Source of the DNA: Sphingopyxis sp. HIX
GTDB taxonomy: Bacteria; Pseudomonadota; Alphaproteobacteria; Sphingomonadales; Sphingomonadaceae
Reading direction: 5' to 3'
Assembly (NCBI RefSeq): GCF_001468285.1
Contig: NZ_LNSB01000043.1
Span: 1-46,964 of the forward strand
DNA length: 46,964 nucleotides
The notes under the pieces are model-generated. The model worked only from the letters and a program-made list of their open reading frames with translations. It was not told the origin of the DNA and did no database searches. Both the position numbers and the translations under genes were made by a program. Shown piece after piece: positions 1 to 9,723 of the stretch (its first letter is position 1; each line of letters begins with the position of its first letter).

Positions 1-1647
1 ACCCCCACGCCGACCCCGACCAGCTTCGCGGTCAATTTCACCTCGGTCGCGGCGAACCAGAACGACATGATCACCGTGCCCGCGGGCTACACGGTCGACG
101 TGCTGCTGAAGGCCGGCGATTCGGTCGAGACCGGCACGCCCTATGCGGGCAGCTTCCCCGCCAGCCCCGCGGTCGCCGAGAAATGGGCCGGCGGCAACCA
201 TGACGGCATGGAATATTTCGCTTTCCCGGGCGTCGACGCGAACAACCGCGGCATCCTGGCGATGAATTACGAATATCCCGACTTCAACATCCTGATGGCG
301 GGCAGCTACAATGCCGCGACCGCCACCGCCGACCAGAAGGCGATCGCGCTGTCGGCGGTCGGCATCGGCGTCGTCGAGATCGCCAAGGGCAGCGACGGCA
401 AATGGGCGGTCCAGCCGGGGTCGACCTACAACCGCCGCTACACCGGCAACAGCGCCTACCGCGCGGGCGGCCCCGCCGCGGGCCTGCTGTCGGGCAGCAT
501 CAAGGGCATGCTCAACAATTGCTCGAGCGGCCGCACGCCGTGGGACACCTATCTCACCTGCGAAGAGACGACCGACAATTATCTCGACCCGACGCAGCCC
601 GCACGCGACTATGGCTGGGTCGTCGAAATCGACCCGCTGCGCGAACTCGCCGCGCCGACCAAGCGCACCGCGATGGGCCGCTTCAGCCACGAGAATGTCG
701 CCTTCATGACCAATGCCGACCGCCGCGTCGCCTTCTACATGGGCGACGACAGCACCCCGGGCTGCATCTATAAATTCGTGCCCGACCGCGCCTACAGCAC
801 GAGCAACCGCGCCGCGAACACCGAGCTGCTCGACTATGGCACCCTCTATGTCGCGCGCTTCAACGCCGACGGCACGGGCGAATGGCGCGCGCTGGTCGTC
901 GGGCAGAACGGCCTGACCGCGGGCGCGTCGGACCCCGGCAACGTCAGCCAGAGCACGACGCCGCCGGCGCCGACGATCGTCAATTTCAACAGCCAGGCCG
1001 ATGTGCTGATCAACACCGCATCGGCGGCGCGCGTCGCGGGCGGTACCGTCATGGACCGCCCCGAGTGGGTCACGGTCGCCCCCGACAACAAGTCGATCTT
1101 CGTCACGCTGACCAACAACAGCGGCCGCCGCGTCACCGACCCGATGAACCCGCGCGTCAGCAACCTGCATGGCCATATCCTGAAGTTCCGCGAGGAAGGC
1201 GATTCGCCGCTGGCGACCAAGTTCAGCTGGGAAATCTTCCTGCTGGCGGGCGATCCGTCGCTGGCGTCGGGGGGCAGCAACCTGACCGGCAACATCAACG
1301 GCGACACCTTCTCGAGCCCCGACGGCCTGCGCATCGACCCGCAGGGCCGCATGTGGGTGCAGACCGACCACAGCGTCCCGGGCAATTCGGGCGTCGCGGG
1401 CAAGACGATCGACCAGGCGTTCGGCCATAATGCGATGTTCTTCGTCGACCAGGCGACCAAGCAGTCGAAGCGTTTCCTCGTCGGGCCGCTCGGCTGCGAG
1501 ATCACCGGCCTTGCCTATACGCCGGACCTCAAGACCTTCTTCGTCAACATCCAGCATCCGACGGGCAACTGGCCGGTCGCGGGCGAGCAGCCGCGCTCGT
1601 CGACGATCGTGGTGCGCCGTACCGACAACCAGCCGGTCGGCAACTGA
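1..1647 (+). CDS. PhoX/DUF839-family phosphatase, 5' end outside window
   Basis: The reading frame is open to base 1, so the start lies upstream. The first internal ATG is at 67, but the frame before it already reads family-like sequence ending in FTSVAANQND. The protein belongs to the PhoX/DUF839 family, calcium-dependent secreted or periplasmic phosphatases with a beta-propeller fold. Visible family signatures are VPAGYTVDVLLKAGD near residue 25, LNNCSSGRTPWDTYLTCEE, the acidic SHENVAFM region, and the C-terminal SSPDGLRIDPQGRMWVQTD and GCEITG blocks. PhoX proteins release phosphate from organic esters, usually under phosphate starvation; no Pho box can be seen because the promoter is outside. 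About 548 residues are present and the C-terminus is complete. The missing N-terminus should hold a Tat or Sec signal. The gene converges on the next one across a strong hairpin. Confidence 0.88.
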   Translation, partial: TPTPTPTSFAVNFTSVAANQNDMITVPAGYTVDVLLKAGDSVETGTPYAGSFPASPAVAEKWAGGNHDGMEYFAFPGVDANNRGILAMNYEYPDFNILMAGSYNAATATADQKAIALSAVGIGVVEIAKGSDGKWAVQPGSTYNRRYTGNSAYRAGGPAAGLLSGSIKGMLNNCSSGRTPWDTYLTCEETTDNYLDPTQPARDYGWVVEIDPLRELAAPTKRTAMGRFSHENVAFMTNADRRVAFYMGDDSTPGCIYKFVPDRAYSTSNRAANTELLDYGTLYVARFNADGTGEWRALVVGQNGLTAGASDPGNVSQSTTPPAPTIVNFNSQADVLINTASAARVAGGTVMDRPEWVTVAPDNKSIFVTLTNNSGRRVTDPMNPRVSNLHGHILKFREEGDSPLATKFSWEIFLLAGDPSLASGGSNLTGNINGDTFSSPDGLRIDPQGRMWVQTDHSVPGNSGVAGKTIDQAFGHNAMFFVDQATKQSKRFLVGPLGCEITGLAYTPDLKTFFVNIQHPTGNWPVAGEQPRSSTIVVRRTDNQPVGN

Positions 1648-1653
1648 TCGCGC

Positions 1654-1686
1654 GCCGCCCGCTCCCTAACGCCGGGAGCGGGCGGC
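1654..1686. terminator. Bidirectional terminator hairpin
   Basis: Perfect 13-bp inverted repeat GCCGCCCGCTCCC (1654-1666) and GGGAGCGGGCGGC (1674-1686) with a 7-nt loop, TAACGCC. It lies between the convergent PhoX gene (stop at 1647) and hydrolase gene (stop at 1691). No T-tract follows on either strand, so the assignment rests on stem strength and position. Confidence 0.7.
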
Positions 1687-1690
1687 CGCC

Positions 1691-2842
1691 TCAGACGAAC
1701 TTCATATCGCCGAAGATCCAGCGCCACGGTGTCCCCGTATCGCCGAGGATATCGCGCACGATCATCGGAAAGGCCGCCTCTGCGCGCACGTCGTTCGACA
1801 TGATCAGCACGCAGCGCTGGCCCTTTTCGACGCACACCAGCGTGTTGCCCGTCGAGTCATTGTGCCCGCCGCGGAAGAAGGCCGGGCCCTGCGGCCCGGT
1901 GTAGGTAATCAACCCGACGCTCGCCGCGAGCCCCTTGTGCTGCTGCGCCGCGGGTACATCGCCCGCCAGCGTCGGGAATTGCCCGGCCGAGCGGATCGGC
2001 AGGCCCGGGCGCAGCAATTCGCCGCGCGCCTTTTTCGAAAGCCCCTCGCCCGACACCAAAGCCGCCGCGAAATTGGCGAGATCGGTGATCGTCGTGTCCA
2101 TCGACCCCGCCATGCGTACGCGGCCGCGCTCGTCATGCGCCTCGACGCCGCCGTCGAGCGTCCAGCCATCGGCGTAATTGGCCGCGAAATCGGGGCGCCA
2201 GACGAGGCTGGAATTCGACATCTTCAGCGGGTCGAAGACCAGCCGCTGGACTTGTTGCCCGGTGTCGAGCCCCAGCCCCTTGTCGAGCCCGAACTGGAGC
2301 AGCATGATCCCCTCGCCCGAATAGCCGTAGCGGCTGCCCGGATCGAAGTGGAAGCGCAGCTTCTGGTCGGGTTCGAGGAAGTGGAAATTGGCGAAACCCG
2401 TGCTGTGGTTGAGCACGTGCCGCGGCGTCACCGTCCGCCAGCGCTCGTCGCCGGCGAGGTCGCCCCAATTGCCGTAAGCGTCGAGATTGCCATATTCGGG
2501 CAGCGGCTTTTCGAGCAGCGCCGCGATCGGCTTGTCGAGGTCGACCTTGCCCTCGTCGGCCAGCCGCAGCACCGTATAGGCGAAGACCGCCTTAGTCAGC
2601 GAGGCGCCGTACATGATCGTCTGCGGGGTCAGCGGCTCGCCCTTGGCATTGCGCTCGCCGAAGCTCTGGACCGAGACGACCTTGCCCTTGTCGATCACCG
2701 CGATCGCCAGCCCGCGCGCCCCGGTCGCGGTCATCGCCTGTTTTGCGATCTTCGCGACCACGGCCGGGTCGGCGACGGGTTTCGCCTCAGCGTTGGCGGC
2801 CATCAACAACGGCAGGGCCAAAGCCAGTTTCGCACGGCGCAT
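1691..2842 (-). CDS. Serine hydrolase, beta-lactamase/penicillin-binding family
   Basis: 383-residue exported serine hydrolase of the class C beta-lactamase / D,D-peptidase / esterase superfamily. Residues 1-20 form a signal peptide with a likely cut after the alanine-rich segment ending AEA. The SxxK nucleophile motif is S81-L-T-K84, the second motif is Y174-S175-G176 in a RYGYSGEG context, and the third is GGHND near residue 330, taking the place of KTG/HxG. The substrate cannot be told from sequence: the family includes esterases, D-amino acid amidases and peptidases, and most such proteins are not antibiotic-resistance enzymes. The start is supported by GGGGAG 7 nt upstream of the ATG. 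It is a single gene convergent with the PhoX gene. Confidence 0.85.
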   Translation of the reverse strand: MRRAKLALALPLLMAANAEAKPVADPAVVAKIAKQAMTATGARGLAIAVIDKGKVVSVQSFGERNAKGEPLTPQTIMYGASLTKAVFAYTVLRLADEGKVDLDKPIAALLEKPLPEYGNLDAYGNWGDLAGDERWRTVTPRHVLNHSTGFANFHFLEPDQKLRFHFDPGSRYGYSGEGIMLLQFGLDKGLGLDTGQQVQRLVFDPLKMSNSSLVWRPDFAANYADGWTLDGGVEAHDERGRVRMAGSMDTTITDLANFAAALVSGEGLSKKARGELLRPGLPIRSAGQFPTLAGDVPAAQQHKGLAASVGLITYTGPQGPAFFRGGHNDSTGNTLVCVEKGQRCVLIMSNDVRAEAAFPMIVRDILGDTGTPWRWIFGDMKFV

Positions 2843-2917
2843 CGCTATCTCCCCGAAATCAGGACGATTCCACTGCTATGACGAAATAATACAGCCCGCA
2901 AGCCACATCGTCGGTGG

Positions 2918-3574
2918 TCAGGGTCCCCGCTTCGGCGGCGGCGGGGGCGAGCCGTCGGGAGTGGGCGAGAACATGATCACGCACATCGTGCGATGGACCT
3001 TGTGCGCCCCGCAGGCGACGCCGGCATAATGATGCTCGGGCCGCAGCAAGCTGTGGCGATGCCCGCGGTCGGGCACGCCGTCGTCGATCAGCAGCTGGTG
3101 GATCACCCCCGCCGGGCTGTGGTGGCCATAGGTGATGACCTCGCTGACATAGGGACCGCCGCCGCGCGCGCTCGCGCGCTCGCCCGGGCCGCGGCCGCCG
3201 GTGTAATGACCGACGGCGCCCGAGCGCGACTGCGCCGCGACATGGTCGGCCGCCGCGCGTTCGAGCACCGCGCCGCGTTCGAGCGAGCCGAGCGGTTTCG
3301 CCGGACGCAGGTCGCGGATCGCCTCGTCGACCGCGGCGACGCCCTCGCGGGTCATGATGTCGATCTCGTCGCGGTCGCGCCCGCGCAGCAGCCGGCCCTC
3401 GAAACGCGGGCGATAGGCGCGCAATATGTCGGCATAGCCGGCGGGATCGCTGCGGAAGCGGTTGAGTTCGGCGAAAACACCGGCCTCGAAATCGTCGGGG
3501 CCGAGCGCCGCTGCGCCCACGGCCCCGCCCGCCAGCAGGCCCGCTGCCGCGATCCATCGGAAATATCTCGTCAT
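2918..3574 (-). CDS. CAP-domain (SCP/PR1-like) secreted protein
   Basis: About 218 residues from the ATG at 3574. A start 13 codons further upstream is possible but would spoil the signal peptide MTRYFRWIAAAGLLAGGA. After the signal comes a CAP domain: FAELNRFRSDPAGYADIL at its start, LERAAADHV with the histidine of the metal-binding cavity, GERAS near the centre, and GHRHSLLRPEHHYAGVACG near the end. Bacterial CAP proteins are extracytoplasmic and mostly of unknown function. The C-terminus is a proline-rich tail. It is divergent from the ychF gene, with 134 bp between the two starts. Confidence 0.8.
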   Translation of the reverse strand: MTRYFRWIAAAGLLAGGAVGAAALGPDDFEAGVFAELNRFRSDPAGYADILRAYRPRFEGRLLRGRDRDEIDIMTREGVAAVDEAIRDLRPAKPLGSLERGAVLERAAADHVAAQSRSGAVGHYTGGRGPGERASARGGGPYVSEVITYGHHSPAGVIHQLLIDDGVPDRGHRHSLLRPEHHYAGVACGAHKVHRTMCVIMFSPTPDGSPPPPPKRGP

Positions 3575-3708
3575 CGCAGAGGCGATAAAGGGCCAAGGCT
3601 GAACCCTGCGCAACCATTATCGCGGCGCCGAGGCTGGCGCACGGCTCGAAATCCCTCTAGGGGCGCGGGCAAAGACCGGCGCGACGCCGGAATGCTCACG
3701 GAGTTTTT

Positions 3709-4806
3709 ATGGGTTTCAAATGCGGCATCGTCGGGCTGCCCAATGTCGGCAAGTCCACCCTGTTCAACGCGCTCACCGAGACCGCGGCGGCGCAGGCGGC
3801 GAATTATCCCTTCTGCACGATCGAGCCGAACATCGGCAATGTCGCGGTGCCCGACGACCGGCTGGAGAAGCTCGCGGCGATCGCGAGCAGCAAGAAGATC
3901 ATCGCGACGCAGCTCGCCTTCGTCGACATCGCCGGCCTCGTCCGCGGCGCGTCGAAGGGCGAGGGCCTGGGCAACCAGTTCCTCGGCAATATCCGCGAGG
4001 TCGATGCGATCGTCCATGTGCTGCGCTGCTTCGAGGATGACGACATCCAGCATGTCGAGAACCGCGTCGATCCCGTCGCCGACGCCGAGACGGTCGAGAC
4101 CGAGCTGCTGCTCGCCGACCTCGAAAGCCTCGAAAAGCGCGTGCCCGCGCTGGCGAAGAAGGCCGCGCAGGGCGACAAGGAAGCAAAGGCCGCCGCCGGG
4201 GTCCTCGGTCAGGCGCTCGAGCTGCTGCGCGAAGGCAAGCCCGCGCGGCTGGTCGAACCCCGCGACGACGAGGAAGCCCGCGCGCTGCGCAACGCGCAGC
4301 TCCTGACCTCGAAACCCGTGCTCTATGTGTGCAACGTCGACGAGGGCAGCGCCGCCAACGGCAACGCCTTCTCCGAAAAGGTCTTCGCTCGCGCCGCGGC
4401 CGAGGGCGCGCAGGCGGTCGTCGTCTCGGCCGCGATCGAGAGCGAGCTGGTCACGATGGACATGGCCGACCGCATGGAGTTCCTCGAAGAGATGGGGCTG
4501 CACGAAACCGGCCTCGCGCGCGTCATCCGCGCGGGATACGAGCTGCTCCACCTGATCACCTTCTTCACCGTCGGGCCGCAGGAAGCGCGCGCCTGGACCG
4601 TCCACACCGGCGCCACCGCGCCCGAGGCGGCGGGCGAGATCCACAGCGATTTCCAGAAGGGCTTCATCCGCGCCGAGACGATCGCCTATGACGATTATGT
4701 CACGCTGGGCGGCGAAGCGAAGGCGCGCGAAGCCGGCAAGCTGCGCGCCGAGGGCAAGGCCTATGTCGTGCACGACGGCGACGTGATGCACTTCCTGCAT
4801 AGCTGA
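3709..4806 (+). CDS. ychF: Redox-regulated ATPase YchF (Obg-like)
   Basis: 365 residues, the normal size for YchF, a universally conserved Obg-family P-loop protein that binds ATP rather than GTP and associates with ribosomes. The P-loop GLPNVGKS starts near residue 8; the G2/G3 region includes NYPFCTIEPNIG and VDIAGLVRGASKGEGLGNQFL; the G4-equivalent is YVCNVDE; the C-terminal TGS-like domain has FFTVGPQEARAWTV and FQKGFIRAET, ending HDGDVMHFLHS. GGAG at 3700-3703 precedes the ATG at a suitable distance. It is a stand-alone gene followed by a long non-coding stretch with palindromic repeats. Confidence 0.97.
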   Translation: MGFKCGIVGLPNVGKSTLFNALTETAAAQAANYPFCTIEPNIGNVAVPDDRLEKLAAIASSKKIIATQLAFVDIAGLVRGASKGEGLGNQFLGNIREVDAIVHVLRCFEDDDIQHVENRVDPVADAETVETELLLADLESLEKRVPALAKKAAQGDKEAKAAAGVLGQALELLREGKPARLVEPRDDEEARALRNAQLLTSKPVLYVCNVDEGSAANGNAFSEKVFARAAAEGAQAVVVSAAIESELVTMDMADRMEFLEEMGLHETGLARVIRAGYELLHLITFFTVGPQEARAWTVHTGATAPEAAGEIHSDFQKGFIRAETIAYDDYVTLGGEAKAREAGKLRAEGKAYVVHDGDVMHFLHS

Positions 4807-5019
4807 ACAAGGGCCGCGCGATATTCCAAAGTTCAGTAAAGTTCAGCCTTATGCGACGCCGATTTGAACGCTGCGATATGCTGAGTATTTGCGGTGCGTC
4901 TCGCGTTTTTGTCCACCAACTGAAAGAGCCGGACGAAGGCTGGCACAGCCGGATAATGTAGGAAAGCCTCTTTTTTTGAAGGCTATGTCGGCTTTGGGGT
5001 GGGGAGCGGACGTCGATCT

Positions 5020-5041
5020 CCCCTCCCGCTTGCGGGAGGGG
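5020..5041. repeat. Palindromic repeat, copy 1
   Basis: CCCCTCCCGC-tt-GCGGGAGGGG, a perfect 10-bp inverted repeat with a 2-nt loop. Palindromes of this form, often followed by TTGGGGGTGGG as here, are scattered between genes in sphingomonad genomes and behave like REP elements. Confidence 0.8.
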
Positions 5042-5112
5042 TTGGGGGTGGGCAGCAACGCTGCAATGGCCCACCCCGCTGCGACTAGGGCGCAAGCGCC
5101 CAAGTCTCGCTG

Positions 5113-5134
5113 CCCCTCCCGCCTGCGGGAGGGG
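5113..5134. repeat. Palindromic repeat, copy 2
   Basis: CCCCTCCCGC-ct-GCGGGAGGGG, identical in its stem to the copy 93 bp upstream and differing only in the 2-nt loop. Confidence 0.8.
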
Positions 5135-5209
5135 AAATTAGTTCCATCCCTCAACGGCAGCTCCCGGCCGTTTGCAGACATCCAACCAAAGCTACCGTGC
5201 CCCAACCAT

Positions 5210-7027
5210 TCACTTCCGCCCGAACAATTTCTCCACATCGTCCATCGCGAGCTTCACCCAGGTCGGGCGGCCGTGGTTGCATTGGCCCGAGTGGGGGGTG
5301 ACTTCCATCTGGCGGAGCAGCGCGTTCATTTCGGTCGCGCTCAGCGTGCGCCCCGCGCGGACCGAGCCGTGGCACGCCATCGTCGCGGCGACGAGTTCGA
5401 GCTTTTCATTGAGCCCGAGCGCGGCGTCGTAGCCCGCGAGGTCGTCGGCGATGTCGGTGACCAGCTTCGTACAGTCGATCGCGCCGAGCATCGCCGGGGT
5501 CGCGCGGACCATCACCGCGGCGGGGCCGAAGCGTTCGAGCTCGACCCCGAGCGCGGCGAGCTGCGGCGCGGCGGCCTCGAGCCGGTCGCACGCGGGTTCG
5601 TCGAGTTCGACGACCTCGGGGAGCAGCAGGCCCTGCGACGGCACCGCGCGGCCCGCCATGCCGTGGCGGAGTTGCTCGAGCACGAGCCGTTCGTGCGCGG
5701 CGTGCTGGTCGACGATGACGAGACCGTCCTCGGCCTCGGCGACGATGTAGGTGCGCGCGATCTGGCCGCGGGCGATGCCGAGCGGATGGTCCCCGGCCAC
5801 CGGCACCGGCGCGACGGCGACCTCGGCGCGGCCCGCGAGCGGCGCGGGCGAGGCGAAGGGGACGAGGCGGTCGTAGACGCGCGCGACCTCGGGCGACGGC
5901 GGCGCGATGTCGGCGCCGAACAGGTGCACCGCGGGCTCGCCGCGCGGCGCGGCGCCGAAGAGGAAGCCGGTCGTCGGCGCGGGCGCCACCGGCTCCTGCT
6001 GCCACGCCGCGAGCGCCGCCTCGGCGGGGCGCTGGACGCTGCGGAAGCCATGTTCGTCGAGCGCGCGGCGGAGGCCCCCGACGATCATCCCGCGCACGAG
6101 CTGCGGGTCGCGGAAGCGGACTTCGGTCTTCGCGGGGTGGACGTTCACGTCGACCTCGCTGGCGGGCACGTCGAGGAACAGCGCGACGACGGGGTGGCGG
6201 TCGCGCGCGAGCAGATCGGCATAGGCGCCGCGGAGCGCGCCGACGAGCAGCCGGTCCTTCACCGGGCGGCCGTTGACGAAGAGATATTGGTGGTCGGATA
6301 TGCCGCGATTGTAAGTCGGCAGGCTGATCACGCCGCCGAGATGCACCTCGCCGCGGTCGAGATCGACCCCGATGCTATTCGCCGCGAGATCGCGGCTGGT
6401 GAGCGCCGCGACGCGCGCGAGCCGGTCCTGCCCGCCCTGGACGTCGAGCACGCGGCGCCCGTCATGCTCCATGGTGAAACCGACCCCGGGGTTCGCCATC
6501 GCGAGGCGCTTCACCACGTCGAGGCAGGCGGCATATTCGCTGCGCCCGCTGCGCAGGAATTTGCGCCGCGCGGGGATGCGCGCGAAGAGGTCCTCGACAA
6601 GCACGCGCGTGCCCTTGGCGAGCGCCGCGGGTCCCTCGGCGACGAGCGCGCCATTGTCGACGACGCGCTTCCAGCCGTCGGCGCCCGGCATGCGACTTTC
6701 GATGGTGAGGCGCGCGACGCTGGCGATCGAGGGCAAGGCCTCGCCGCGGAAACCGAGCGTGGTGACGCGCTCGATCGCGTCGTCGGGCAGCTTCGAGGTG
6801 GCATGGCGTTCGAGCGCCAGCGCCATATCGGCGGGGGTCATTCCCGAGCCGTCGTCCTCGACCTCGATTCGCGCGATGCCGCCGTCGGCGATTCGCACCG
6901 AAATGCGCGTCGAACCCGCGTCTATGGCGTTTTCAACCAGTTCCTTGAGCGCCGCAGCCGGTCTTTCGACCACTTCACCGGCTGCGATCCGATTTACGAG
7001 CGTTTCCGGCAGGCGGCGTATTGACAT
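5210..7027 (-). CDS. mutL: DNA mismatch repair protein MutL
   Basis: 605-residue MutL, the matchmaker ATPase that links MutS mismatch recognition to strand incision. The N-terminal GHKL ATPase shows motif I with E29 and N33 (KELVENAIDA), motif II EDDGSGM near 57-63, and motif III GFRGEAL near 92-98. The C-terminal domain has the endonuclease signature DQHAAHERLVLE, matching DQHA(X)2E(X)4E, with ACHGSVRAG and CNHGRPT further on. MutL of this lineage is therefore expected to nick DNA itself, as in bacteria lacking MutH. The middle linker is alanine/proline-rich. AGGGAAGGG just before the ATG supports the start. It is divergent from mreB. Confidence 0.97.
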   Translation of the reverse strand: MSIRRLPETLVNRIAAGEVVERPAAALKELVENAIDAGSTRISVRIADGGIARIEVEDDGSGMTPADMALALERHATSKLPDDAIERVTTLGFRGEALPSIASVARLTIESRMPGADGWKRVVDNGALVAEGPAALAKGTRVLVEDLFARIPARRKFLRSGRSEYAACLDVVKRLAMANPGVGFTMEHDGRRVLDVQGGQDRLARVAALTSRDLAANSIGVDLDRGEVHLGGVISLPTYNRGISDHQYLFVNGRPVKDRLLVGALRGAYADLLARDRHPVVALFLDVPASEVDVNVHPAKTEVRFRDPQLVRGMIVGGLRRALDEHGFRSVQRPAEAALAAWQQEPVAPAPTTGFLFGAAPRGEPAVHLFGADIAPPSPEVARVYDRLVPFASPAPLAGRAEVAVAPVPVAGDHPLGIARGQIARTYIVAEAEDGLVIVDQHAAHERLVLEQLRHGMAGRAVPSQGLLLPEVVELDEPACDRLEAAAPQLAALGVELERFGPAAVMVRATPAMLGAIDCTKLVTDIADDLAGYDAALGLNEKLELVAATMACHGSVRAGRTLSATEMNALLRQMEVTPHSGQCNHGRPTWVKLAMDDVEKLFGRK

Positions 7028-7207
7028 AATCCCTTCCCTAGCGCAGTCGGACGCAATTCGCGACCCACCCGCACAGCCTGATCATTTTGTCCAGCCAGCC
7101 CCCCTTGGACAGGCCGGAATCTCCCCCTGATTAGTCCTGCCCCCGGACGGGATCGCGTCGGCAATGACGGCGACGGGGCGCTCCGTTCGCAAGGCAGACA
7201 GGAATGA

Positions 7208-8260
<1,053 letters not shown>

Positions 8261-8280
8261 TCGAAGGGTAGCGTTCCCCC

Positions 8281-9192
8281 ATGACCCGCCCGGCAGCTCG
8301 GCGTCCGGGGCAATCCCGAAAGGCCCAGACGAGCCTGTTCGTCGCCTATGTCATCGCGGTGACCGGGGCGGTGACGGGGCTGTTGCTGGCGATCCTGTCG
8401 GTTGCCGACCCCGTGGGTTTCGCGGCGCTGCGCGTCGCGAGCCATGAGGTCACCGCGCCCGTCGCGCGCGGCACGCGATCGGTCATCGGCTCGATCTCGG
8501 GCATCGACGATGCGGTCTCGGCCTATGTGAGCGCAGGATCGCAGAACAGCCGGCTGCGCGCCGAACTCGCCGACGCGCGGCGGCAGCTGGTCGCGACGAG
8601 CGCGCTGCAGGAAGAGAACCGCCAGCTGAAAGCACTGCTCAAGCTGCAGGAGGCCGACAAGACGGGGGTCGCCAACGGCTATCTGCTCACCTCGACCTCG
8701 ACCAGCAGCAAGCGCATCGCCTTGCTCAGCATCGGGCGCAACCTGGGCGTCGCGGCGGGACAACCGGTACGCGGCGCCGACGGGCTGATCGGCCGCGTGC
8801 TGTCGAGCGGGCCGTCGGTGTCGCAGGTGCTGCTGCTCACCGACATCGACAATATCGTGCCGATCCGCCGCGCACGCGATGGGCTGCCCGCACTCGCCTA
8901 TGGCCGCGGCAACGGCGACCTCGACATCCGCACGCTCAATATCGCGAACAACCCGTTCAAGCCGGGCGACATCATGGTCACCTCGGGCACCGGTGGCCTC
9001 TATCCGCCGAACATCCCCGTCGCGATCGTCGTGCGCCGCACCAGCGAGGGCGCACTAGCCCGTCCGCTCGCCGACCCCGCCAAAGTCGACGCGGTGTCGG
9101 TACTGCGCCCCTATACGCCCGACAATATCGAGGCGCAGGCCGCGCGTCCGCCCGCCCCGGCCGCGGCGCCCGCGCCCAAGACCGCGCCATGA
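8281..9192 (+). CDS. mreC: Rod-shape-determining protein MreC
   Basis: 303 residues. One transmembrane helix near residues 16-43 is followed by a coiled coil around 82-115 (RLRAELADARRQL, then ALQEENRQLKALLKL) and the periplasmic MreC beta-domains, with LLSIGRNLGVAAGQPV and LLTDIDNIVPIR. The last about 25 residues are proline/alanine-rich and probably disordered. MreC links MreB filaments through MreD and RodZ to PBP2 and RodA in the periplasm. It lies 20 bp after mreB, and its stop overlaps the mreD start as ATGA. Confidence 0.95.
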   Translation: MTRPAARRPGQSRKAQTSLFVAYVIAVTGAVTGLLLAILSVADPVGFAALRVASHEVTAPVARGTRSVIGSISGIDDAVSAYVSAGSQNSRLRAELADARRQLVATSALQEENRQLKALLKLQEADKTGVANGYLLTSTSTSSKRIALLSIGRNLGVAAGQPVRGADGLIGRVLSSGPSVSQVLLLTDIDNIVPIRRARDGLPALAYGRGNGDLDIRTLNIANNPFKPGDIMVTSGTGGLYPPNIPVAIVVRRTSEGALARPLADPAKVDAVSVLRPYTPDNIEAQAARPPAPAAAPAPKTAP

Positions 9193-9713
9193 ACCGCGCC
9201 GCCGCGCCCCTGCAGCGCGAACCCGCGTCGCGCTGGCGCATGCGCGCGGTGCCCGTCGCGACGGTGATGCTCGCCTCGGCGCTGCCACTGATGCTGCCGA
9301 TGGTCGCGAGCTCGCCGGTGCTGCCGCCGCTCGGACTGCTGCTCTTCCTCTGCTGGCAGCTCTTGCGCATCGAGATGTGGCCGGTGTGGATCGGGCTGCC
9401 GCTGGGGCTGTGGGACGATCTGTTCAGCGGCGCGCCGATCGGCACCGCGGTCGGGCTCTGGACGCTCGCGACGATCGCGATCCATTATTTCTCGCAGCGC
9501 GTCTATTGGCGCGGCTTCATCCACGACTGGGGCGTCGCGGCGCTGCTCGTCGCCGCGATCCAGGCGCTCGCCGCGCTGATCGCACATCCCGACGCGCATG
9601 TGGGCCGCGTCCTCGGCCTCGTCGCGCCGCAGATCGTCATCTCGGCGCTGCTCGTGCCGCTCTTCCTTCGGCTGACCGGCAAGTTTGACAATTTCCGCCT
9701 GAAACGCCGATAG
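9189..9713 (+). CDS. mreD: Rod-shape-determining protein MreD
   Basis: 174-residue multi-pass inner-membrane protein with about five hydrophobic helices (for example VATVMLASALPLMLPMVA and PPLGLLLFLCWQLL). It carries the loop WDDLFSGAPIGTAVGLWTL, which contains the conserved DLFSG-P-G core of MreD. It is the membrane partner of MreC in the elongasome. The start ATG overlaps the mreC stop by four bases, a sign of translational coupling. A short basic tail follows the last helix. Confidence 0.92.
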   Translation: MNRAAAPLQREPASRWRMRAVPVATVMLASALPLMLPMVASSPVLPPLGLLLFLCWQLLRIEMWPVWIGLPLGLWDDLFSGAPIGTAVGLWTLATIAIHYFSQRVYWRGFIHDWGVAALLVAAIQALAALIAHPDAHVGRVLGLVAPQIVISALLVPLFLRLTGKFDNFRLKRR

Positions 9714-9723
9714 ATTCCGCGCC

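Larger units (their letters stand above)
4807..5209. other. Intergenic stretch with two dispersed palindromes
   Basis: 403 bp between convergent ychF and mutL with no credible gene. It holds two near-identical palindromes (5020-5041 and 5113-5134), annotated separately. Between them GTGGGC and GCCCAC form a further inverted pair. The whole could fold as one long hairpin-rich RNA or act as a terminator for both flanking genes. Confidence 0.7.

Noticed and set aside
1862..2881. 339-codon plus-strand frame opposite the serine hydrolase
   Set aside because: No domain, no ribosome site, and it mirrors a gene with SxxK and a signal peptide.
4889..7024. 711-codon open frame on the plus strand opposite mutL
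   Set aside because: Its translation is arginine/alanine/glutamate-rich without motifs. It is the antisense shadow of a GC-rich gene whose minus-strand product is a clear MutL.
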